Positions 7,137-13,188 of a stretch of DNA of 13,188 nucleotides are shown here, in pieces. The position numbers and the translations under genes are program-made. Each line of letters begins with the position of its first letter. Positions within the stretch are counted from its first letter, which is position 1. This DNA comes from an uncultured Flavobacteriales bacterium (GTDB lineage Bacteria; Bacteroidota; Bacteroidia; Flavobacteriales_D; SKUL01). Below the pieces are notes generated by a model. The model made no database searches. It was not told the DNA's origin and was given only the letters and a program-made list of their open reading frames with translations. The stretch covers positions 1 to 13,188 of the forward strand of contig CALDPJ010000079.1 in assembly GCA_937911795.1 (NCBI GenBank), read 5' to 3'.

Positions 7137-10100
7137 AAACTTTAGCGCCGGGGCTGATCCTGGGTATGATGTTTTTGTCCTTTTCGCTGATAGGTCAGAA
7201 AACGGCATCTCTGGTTCACGAAGACCGGGATTTCCGTCAGGGGATGGAGCTGTTTGAACGGGAGAAGTATACGGCTGCGCAACCTTATTTTGCAGAAGTT
7301 ATAAAGCGTGTTCCCAACCGGCATGCAGAGATGCACGTGGATGCAAAATACATGCAGGCGCTGAGTGCGCTTCGCCTGTATCATCGCGACACAGAACACC
7401 TGATGTCTAATTTCCTGAAGACATACCCCGATAGTAAGTGGGTGACGCGGGCAAATTTTGAATTGGCGCGCTACAGCTTTCAGCGAAAGAAATACGATAC
7501 CAGTCTCGAATACTTCGATAAAGTTGCCGAACGGGATGTGGAGCCGGAAGAGGTGACGGAGTATCGTTTCAAAAAAGGCTATGCGATGTATCAGGAAGGC
7601 AGGCTGGATGACGCGCATAAAATGTTTTATCTGGTAAAAGATGAATCGAGCGAATATCAGGCGCCGGCGGCCTACTACTATGCCCATATTGCCTACGAAA
7701 GAGGAAATTATCAGGTGGCGCTCGAATCGATGCAGGCCATTCAGAATGATGAGGCATTCAGCAGAATTGTGCCCTACTACATTGCGCAGATTTATTTCAT
7801 GCAGGAGCGCTATGATGAATTGCTGGAATACGCTCCGGCACTTCTCGATACCGCCCGCGCACAAAAAGCCAGTGACATCGCCAAGTTGATTGGTGTTGCA
7901 TACTTTAAAAAGGAAATGTATGCCGAGTCTGTTCCCTATCTCGAACAACATTATCTCACATCGGGTCGGAGAAACCGTGAAGATGCCTACCAGGTAGGAT
8001 ACGCGCTCTATCGTATTAAAGAGTATGAGCGCGCATTGCAGCGATTCAGCGAAGTGAAGGAAGAAGACGATTTGCTTACGCAGATTACTACCTATCAGAT
8101 GGCAGACAGTTATCTGCAATTGAATCAGAAACAATATGCCCGCAGTGCTTTTGAGAAAGCTGCTGGTTTCGATCATGATCGCAGCATCAAGGAAGATGCT
8201 TTGTTCAGTTATGCGAAATTGTCGTATGAGTTATCCTATGATCCATTTCATGAAGCCATTCGTGCGTTACAGGGTTACCTCGAACAATACCCGAATTCCG
8301 AACGCAGCGAAGAAGCCTATGAGTTTCTGCTGAATATCTATATCAGCACCCGAAATTACGATGCTGCACTAGACGCTCTCAGTAAAATTGAAAATAAAAA
8401 CTTCAATGTTCAGACGGCCTACCAGATGGTGGCCTTCAACCATGGCGTGCAACTTTTTCAGCGACGAAGGTTCAAAGAGTCGCTCATCTATTTTGCAAAA
8501 ACCAGCGATTATCCGATCGATCCAAAACTAAATGCACTAGCGGTTTACTGGATGGCAGAGGCCAATTACCAGCTTCGGGAGTATGACGATGCCGCAAATT
8601 TTTATGCAGGTTTTCTGAAAATGCCCGGCTCATTCACCTCCGGAGTTTACGAAAAAGCATACTACGGTTTTGGCTACTGCCAGTTTATGCAGCGAAAGTA
8701 TAGCGCGGCGGCAATCAATCTGCGGAAATATGTGGAAAGTGCAAAGCCTTCGAAAAGAGTAAATGACGCCTGTCTTCGTATCGGTGATGCCTACCTCGTC
8801 GAAAAAGACTATCCACTGGCCGTTAAATATTACAACCGGGCTTTGGAATTGGGTCAAACCGACAACGATTACGCATTGTATCAGCTCGGATTAACGCATG
8901 GATTGATGCGCAATGAAGAACAGCAGGTAGCAGCTTTCCGAAAACTTTCCAATGATTATCCGGCATCTCCGCTGGTGGTCGGCGCCAGATTCCAGCTCGG
9001 AAATACGCTCATGGATCAGGGGAGATATGCTGAGGCATTATCCGAGTTCGAGGAAATTATATCAAATTACAGCGGTAACACCTACGTTCGGAAATCGTTG
9101 CTTCAAAAAGGTTTAATCCAGTTTCGCCAGGAGAGATTTGAGGATGCACTCACCACGTTCAAAAAGGTGGTGGAAGAATTTCCGACGCTCGAAGATTCCA
9201 AAGAAGCCATTGCCCGGATCGAAGATATTTATGTTGAACTCGGTCGTATTGACGAGTACAACAGCTGGGTGGGAAATCTTACCTTTTACGACGTTTCAAC
9301 CACCCGCCTCGATTCCATTACTTACGCATCTGCCGAAACCAAATACGTGAACGAAGATTGTGACGGAGCCATAGGTGGTTTCCGCGATTATCTCGAGAAA
9401 TACAGCGGTGGAATATTTGCTTTGAATGCCAATTTCTACATGGCCGAATGCCTCTTCGATAAAAAGCGCTTTGAAGATGCTCTGGTAGGATACAACTATG
9501 TGATCGATCAACCCCTGAACAAGTTTTCAGAACCGGCATTGCTGGCGGCTTCGTCCATAAATTATGATATGGAGCGGTACGAAACCGCACTCGATCAATA
9601 CGCTCAGCTTGAAAAAGTGGCCGAGTTCAAAGTCAATGCACTCGAGGCGCTGATAGGGCAGTTGCGGGCAAATTACCGGCTGGGGAATTATCCGCAGGCA
9701 CTGAAATATGCCGATGCTGTCATCAACAGCGAAGGTATTCCAGACAATATTGTGCGCGAAGCCTGGCTGGTGAAAGGAAAAGTTCTGTTTGATACGCGCG
9801 AATGGGAAGATGCAAGAATTGCGCTTGAGAAGGTGCAAAGTAGTTCCTCAGGACCGGAAGGAGCTGAAGCCAAATACCGCCTGTGTCAGATTTCTTTTCA
9901 GCAGGAGGATTATACCCGCGCCGAGAAGGAAATATTTGAGTTGATCAAGGAATATCCCGGATACGAATTCTGGAAAATCAAAAGTCTGCTGTTGCTGTCG
10001 GATGTTTATCTCGCAAAAGACGATCGCTTTCAGGCAAAAGCTGTATTGGAAAACGTCATCAGAAATTCCGGTGATGCCAACCTTTCGGCCGAAGCGCAAA

Positions 10101-10291
10101 ATAAACTCGATGCCATTGTTGCCGCCGAAGAAGCAGAAAAGTCCACCGGTGAAGACGATGCCATGGAGCTGGAAATCGGTGGTTCAGATCACAATGACCG
10201 TCTGTTCGAACAAATTGATGAAGAAGATGAACAGGATCAACAGAATAATCCGGTAGAAAATAACAATCCGCAAAATGAGGGCAATGAATAA
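7127..10291 (+). CDS. Large exported tetratricopeptide-repeat (TPR) protein
   Basis: A 1054-residue protein made almost entirely of TPR-type helical hairpins. It begins with a signal peptide: MYRK, then a hydrophobic stretch to about residue 22, with cleavage probably near LIG-Q. There is no lipobox cysteine, so a soluble periplasmic protein is expected. Repeats run from about residue 37 to 990, with typical blocks such as AYYYAHIAYERGNYQVALES, GDAYLVEKDYPLAVKYYNRA and RFQLGNTLMDQGRYAEALSEF. The solenoid is interrupted at about 706-735 by a non-TPR linker (GRIDEYNSW ... TTRLDSITYASAE). The last 56 residues (999-1054) are a disordered-looking tail with 20 Asp/Glu, ending rich in Asn and Gln. 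TPR solenoids act as protein-binding scaffolds; no enzymatic motif is visible. The stop overlaps the downstream barrel gene by 8 nt, so a shared function in the envelope is likely. The specific role is not recognised. Confidence 0.88.
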   Translation: MYRKTLAPGLILGMMFLSFSLIGQKTASLVHEDRDFRQGMELFEREKYTAAQPYFAEVIKRVPNRHAEMHVDAKYMQALSALRLYHRDTEHLMSNFLKTYPDSKWVTRANFELARYSFQRKKYDTSLEYFDKVAERDVEPEEVTEYRFKKGYAMYQEGRLDDAHKMFYLVKDESSEYQAPAAYYYAHIAYERGNYQVALESMQAIQNDEAFSRIVPYYIAQIYFMQERYDELLEYAPALLDTARAQKASDIAKLIGVAYFKKEMYAESVPYLEQHYLTSGRRNREDAYQVGYALYRIKEYERALQRFSEVKEEDDLLTQITTYQMADSYLQLNQKQYARSAFEKAAGFDHDRSIKEDALFSYAKLSYELSYDPFHEAIRALQGYLEQYPNSERSEEAYEFLLNIYISTRNYDAALDALSKIENKNFNVQTAYQMVAFNHGVQLFQRRRFKESLIYFAKTSDYPIDPKLNALAVYWMAEANYQLREYDDAANFYAGFLKMPGSFTSGVYEKAYYGFGYCQFMQRKYSAAAINLRKYVESAKPSKRVNDACLRIGDAYLVEKDYPLAVKYYNRALELGQTDNDYALYQLGLTHGLMRNEEQQVAAFRKLSNDYPASPLVVGARFQLGNTLMDQGRYAEALSEFEEIISNYSGNTYVRKSLLQKGLIQFRQERFEDALTTFKKVVEEFPTLEDSKEAIARIEDIYVELGRIDEYNSWVGNLTFYDVSTTRLDSITYASAETKYVNEDCDGAIGGFRDYLEKYSGGIFALNANFYMAECLFDKKRFEDALVGYNYVIDQPLNKFSEPALLAASSINYDMERYETALDQYAQLEKVAEFKVNALEALIGQLRANYRLGNYPQALKYADAVINSEGIPDNIVREAWLVKGKVLFDTREWEDARIALEKVQSSSSGPEGAEAKYRLCQISFQQEDYTRAEKEIFELIKEYPGYEFWKIKSLLLLSDVYLAKDDRFQAKAVLENVIRNSGDANLSAEAQNKLDAIVAAEEAEKSTGEDDAMELEIGGSDHNDRLFEQIDEEDEQDQQNNPVENNNPQNEGNE

Positions 10292-12029
10292 ACGAATCGC
10301 AATCAATATCGCCCTGATGCTACTGACTTTTTCTGTGTCGGCGCAGGATGGAGAATACGACGAAACTCAGGTGGTGACGGGTGTTCGCGAGAATGCTGTA
10401 AAGAACGCACTCAAGTTATCCGATACGCCTGAGCTCATCGATACCACACTTCGTGCTCAGAATCTTGATTACGATATGCTCGCCAGAATAGCCGAAACCC
10501 AGTATAATATCGATACGATTCAGGCGGCCCGGCTCAGAATGCGCGAGTCATTGTCGCGGTTGTATAAAGGTTATGTCCGGGGTGGTATCGGATTGTACAC
10601 AACGCCACTTGCCGAAATCAGGTACAACAGTGTACGATCGAGAAACAGTGCTTTTGGTGCGCATGCCAAACACTTTTCTTCCAACGGCGGTATCAACGAT
10701 GTTCTCAAGAACAGCTACAGCGATAATTTGGTAGATGTTTGGGGGAGAAAGTTTTTCAAGGAACACGAAGGTACGCTGGGTGCCCGGTACGAACGGAACA
10801 TGGTTCATTATTACGGATTCAGTGAAGATTCGCTGGAAAGTCTCATTGAAAACAACGAAAATTTGAGTTATGACTCAAAGGACATCCGGCAGATTTACAA
10901 CTATATGGAAGCGCGAGGGCAATGGAAAAGTTATTACCGCGATTCAACGAAACTCAACCACACCATTGATGCCCGCTACTACCATTACCTCAGCGCATTT
11001 GATGCGCGCGAAAACAACCTGTTGCTGACCGGCCATCTCGTAAAGTTCATCAACAACGATCATTATACACTCGATGTTTCGGTAGATTACAACAACTACA
11101 AGCGCAGCGGTAACACGCCATTTGCATACATGGAACCGGAGGGAGGGCAAAGTAGTCGGGCCGAAAATGTCACCAACAGCGCCATCGTAAAACTGCGACC
11201 CCAGATCGTGAAAAGAGGCAAGCACTGGCATGCACTGATAGGAATCGGCATTTATACCGAAATGACCAGCACAGCGAAGTTTCATTTTTATCCGGATGCT
11301 GAATTCAAGTACAGCTTGTTTGATGACATGCTCACGCCCTATGTAGGATTAACCGGACGACTCGAGCGCAACTCTTTTCACTCGCTTACCCAAACCAATC
11401 CTTTTTTGCTGAGCTATGTGTCGTTGTTTAATTCCAGCGTGGATTATGAGCTGTACGGAGGAATCCGGGGACGTTTCAGCCGTGAGATTGCTTTTAATGT
11501 TGGGGTCAATTACAGCCGCACGCGCGATTTACCGCTGATGGTCAATGACGTGATCTATTCTACCGAAAACCGGTTTGATGTGGTGTATGATCGTGTGGAT
11601 CAGTTCAAAATATTCGGTGAGCTGACTTTCCTCAAGCACGAAAAGCTATTGGTATCTGCCAAAGGATCCTACACCACTTATTCCACCAGAACGCAGGCCG
11701 AAGCCTGGCATCTGCCCAACTTCCGGCTCGATGTCACCGGCGATTATAATCTCGCGAAAAAGCTGTACGCCAAATTGCGCATTCATGCCGAGAACGATCG
11801 TAAGGCTTTGTCAATTTTTGATGTTCCGGGAGCAGAACCAGCCAATGAGTACTACAGCGTAATGCTAAAGGGCTACGTCGATGCCGACATCGGATTCGAG
11901 TACCGATACACCAACCGACTATCGGCTTTCATCGAAGTACGCAATGTTTTTGCCGCACGATACGAACGTTGGTACAGGTTTCCTGTACAGCGATTTCTTT
12001 TGCTGGGTGGAGTGAGTTTTTCATTCTAA
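10284..12029 (+). CDS. Outer-membrane beta-barrel protein, TonB-receptor-like without a plug
   Basis: From ATG 10284 the product has 581 residues; the start sits inside ATGAATAA, so it overlaps the TPR stop by 8 nt. GAGG at 10277-10280 lies just upstream. An ATG at 10275 would add only Met-Arg-Ala. A clear signal peptide (MNKR, then a hydrophobic stretch, cleavage after SVSA before QDGE) sends it to the periplasm. Residues about 25-95 form a helical, charged segment that opens with QVVTGVREN, resembling the start of a TonB-receptor plug, but no plug domain follows. From about 100 to the end the sequence alternates polar and hydrophobic/aromatic residues as in transmembrane strands. The end (IEVRNVFAARYERWY, then LLLGGVSFSF with terminal Phe) resembles the last strands of TonB-dependent receptors and the BAM recognition signal. 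Annotators may label it a TonB-dependent receptor; the missing plug argues against ordinary siderophore-type import. Expected in the outer membrane with the TPR protein as partner. Confidence 0.8.
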   Translation: MNKRIAINIALMLLTFSVSAQDGEYDETQVVTGVRENAVKNALKLSDTPELIDTTLRAQNLDYDMLARIAETQYNIDTIQAARLRMRESLSRLYKGYVRGGIGLYTTPLAEIRYNSVRSRNSAFGAHAKHFSSNGGINDVLKNSYSDNLVDVWGRKFFKEHEGTLGARYERNMVHYYGFSEDSLESLIENNENLSYDSKDIRQIYNYMEARGQWKSYYRDSTKLNHTIDARYYHYLSAFDARENNLLLTGHLVKFINNDHYTLDVSVDYNNYKRSGNTPFAYMEPEGGQSSRAENVTNSAIVKLRPQIVKRGKHWHALIGIGIYTEMTSTAKFHFYPDAEFKYSLFDDMLTPYVGLTGRLERNSFHSLTQTNPFLLSYVSLFNSSVDYELYGGIRGRFSREIAFNVGVNYSRTRDLPLMVNDVIYSTENRFDVVYDRVDQFKIFGELTFLKHEKLLVSAKGSYTTYSTRTQAEAWHLPNFRLDVTGDYNLAKKLYAKLRIHAENDRKALSIFDVPGAEPANEYYSVMLKGYVDADIGFEYRYTNRLSAFIEVRNVFAARYERWYRFPVQRFLLLGGVSFSF

Positions 12030-12190
12030 AGTTTATCCAAAACGTCGGGCTCCATTCTCTGACACGAATCCCGTCCAGCGAAGGGTTAGTTTTTCATCTT
12101 ATTCCGACCCGTTTTGTGTCCATTCTTCTGTTCGATTTCGGTCGGCTTGATAGCCACGGTTAAATCTGTGGAAAATGCTGATCGAATTGT

Positions 12191-12225
12191 TAATAAAAAC
12201 GGCATCAGGAGTGGGTTTTATGCCG
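12191..12225 (-). terminator. Terminator-like hairpin on the minus strand
   Basis: On the minus strand CGGCAT, a 14-nt loop, ATGCCG and then TTTTTATTA resemble an intrinsic terminator, although the stem is only 6 bp and the loop is long. No minus-strand gene lies upstream of it in the window, so it could only stop antisense transcription coming out of gyrB. Confidence 0.25.
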
Positions 12226-12244
12226 GTTTACGGGGTCGAATTCG

Positions 12245-12252
12245 TATCTTTG
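12245..12252 (+). promoter_or_regulatory. -7 promoter element for gyrB
   Basis: TATCTTTG is an exact match to the Bacteroidota TAnnTTTG motif, 38 nt before the gyrB ATG. The -33 region has only T-rich matches (TTTA at 12227-12230, spacing too short). Transcription would start near 12258, leaving an AT-rich leader of about 33 nt without a Shine-Dalgarno. Confidence 0.5.
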
Positions 12253-12290
12253 GGAACCTTATTTTTTAGTGTAATAATTGATAAAATAAT

Positions 12291-13188
12291 ATGTCAGAAG
12301 AAGAGAAAAAACCACATGAATATTCGTCGAGTAATATTCAGGTATTAGAAGGGCTCGAGGCAGTTCGGAAACGGCCGGCCATGTATATTGGTGACATCGG
12401 GATCCGGGGTTTGCATCACCTTGTGTATGAGGTAATCGACAACTCGATTGATGAGGCCATGGCAGGATACTGCGATCGTATCATGCTGACCATTCACGAA
12501 GGAAATTCCATTACGGTTCAGGACAACGGACGCGGAATTCCGACCGATTATCACGAAAAAGAGAAAAAATCAGCACTTGAAGTCGTAATGACCGTTCTGC
12601 ACGCAGGGGGGAAATTCGATAAAGACACTTATAAAGTATCCGGAGGTTTGCACGGGGTAGGAGTTTCCTGTGTGAACGCACTCTCCGAAGACCTTCATGT
12701 TACAGTATATCGCGAGGGCAAAATTTTCGAACAGGAATACCAGATCGGTAAACCATTGTACGACGTTCGGGAAATTGGTACCAGCGAAGATCATGGAACC
12801 CGAGTGACTTTTAAACCGGATGCGTCCATTTTCGAGACAATCGAATACAATTACGATACCCTCAGCAACCGAATGCGTGAAATCGCATTTTTGAACAAGG
12901 GAATCACTATCACCATTACCGACGAACGCGAAAAGGATGAGGAAGGGAATTTTATTTCTGACACCTATCATTCTGAGGGCGGATTGCGTGAGTTCGTTGA
13001 GTTTCTCGATGAATCCCGCGAAGCACTTATTTCTCAGCCTATTCACATGGAAGGAGAAAGAAATGGTATTCCGGTTGAGGTGGCAATGCTGTACAACACT
13101 TCTTTTTCTGAGCATGTCTTTTCCTACGTCAACAACATCAACACACACGACGGAGGAACGCACCTTGCCGGTTTTCGCCGTGGATTGA
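12291..13188 (+). CDS. gyrB: DNA gyrase subunit B (3'-partial)
   Basis: The frame opens at ATG 12291 and runs off the right edge after 299 complete codons. It is the N-terminal ATPase half of GyrB, which with GyrA introduces negative supercoils into DNA using ATP. GHKL motifs are intact: RPAMYIG (28-34), EVIDNSIDEA (47-56) with the metal-binding Asn51, DNGRGIP (78-84) whose D78 matches E. coli D73 that binds adenine, and the ATP lid GGKFDKDTYKVSGGLHGVG (106-124). The transducer domain has begun at the right end (NNINTHDGGTHLAGFR, 281-296); the TOPRIM part is outside the window. Sequence and length to this point fit GyrB better than ParE. It has its own promoter and is separated by 261 bp from the barrel gene, so it is probably transcribed independently. 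Confidence 0.97.
   Translation, partial: MSEEEKKPHEYSSSNIQVLEGLEAVRKRPAMYIGDIGIRGLHHLVYEVIDNSIDEAMAGYCDRIMLTIHEGNSITVQDNGRGIPTDYHEKEKKSALEVVMTVLHAGGKFDKDTYKVSGGLHGVGVSCVNALSEDLHVTVYREGKIFEQEYQIGKPLYDVREIGTSEDHGTRVTFKPDASIFETIEYNYDTLSNRMREIAFLNKGITITITDEREKDEEGNFISDTYHSEGGLREFVEFLDESREALISQPIHMEGERNGIPVEVAMLYNTSFSEHVFSYVNNINTHDGGTHLAGFRRGL

Larger units (their letters stand above)
12030..12290. other. Intergenic region between the barrel gene and gyrB
   Basis: This 261-bp stretch holds no convincing gene. A frame open from 11969 to 12163 starts inside the barrel gene, and its translation resembles no family I know. It contains the gyrB -7 element and a minus-strand terminator-like hairpin. 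No clear plus-strand terminator for the barrel gene was found. Confidence 0.6.

Noticed and set aside
7142..8176. 344-codon open frame on the minus strand
   Set aside because: It lies wholly inside the TPR gene, antisense to it; its Phe/Leu/Ile/Arg/His-rich translation is what the opposite strand of Glu/Lys/Asp-rich helical codons gives, and it has no recognisable domain.
10284..12029. Full TonB-dependent receptor
   Set aside because: At 581 residues there is no room for a plug domain and none is seen after the QVVTGVREN segment; called a receptor-like barrel instead.
11969..12163. 64-codon plus-strand open frame overlapping the barrel 3' end
   Set aside because: Its first third lies out of frame in the barrel gene, no ribosome site or promoter is visible, and the product resembles nothing known.
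12570..13163. 197-codon open frame on the minus strand
   Set aside because: It is antisense to strongly conserved gyrB sequence and its translation matches no family I know.

Overview
The window reads as chromosomal DNA of a Bacteroidota bacterium, most likely in or near the Flavobacteriales. Three things support this. The first gene ends in a type IX secretion system (T9SS) type A sorting domain. Several genes are preceded by the Bacteroidota -7 promoter motif TAnnTTTG rather than a strong Shine-Dalgarno. The protein set (stand-alone FtsE-like ATPase, giant TPR protein, small TonB-receptor-like barrel, gyrB) is of Bacteroidota type. No mobile element, tRNA, rRNA, CRISPR array or phage gene was seen, and the region looks like ordinary core genome.

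Layout. (1) 3-2813 (+): the C-terminal 936 residues of a large secreted CotH-kinase-family protein with a T9SS sorting tail; its start lies left of the window. (2) 2819-3835 (-): murB, which makes a peptidoglycan precursor, ending 5 bp from gene 1. (3) 3942-5054 and 5047-6165 (+): two overlapping GT-B glycosyltransferases, divergent from murB. (4) 6215-6949 (-): an FtsE-like ABC ATPase, convergent with the glycosyltransferases and divergent from the next pair. (5) 7127-10291 and 10284-12029 (+): a 1054-residue exported TPR protein overlapping by 8 nt a 581-residue outer-membrane beta-barrel protein. (6) 12291-window end (+): the first 299 codons of gyrB, running off the right edge.

How the genes relate. 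Except for gyrB, nearly everything is cell-envelope biology: murein precursor synthesis (MurB), sugar transfer (the two GTs), a division-type ATPase (FtsE-like), a periplasmic TPR scaffold with an outer-membrane barrel, and a secreted kinase-fold protein. The best candidate for an undescribed system is the TPR/barrel pair. The two genes are translationally overlapped, both products carry export signals, and the barrel looks like a TonB-dependent receptor that has lost its plug domain. A function for the pair is inference only. A 10-bp perfect inverted repeat ending on the TPR start codon hints at control of that operon.
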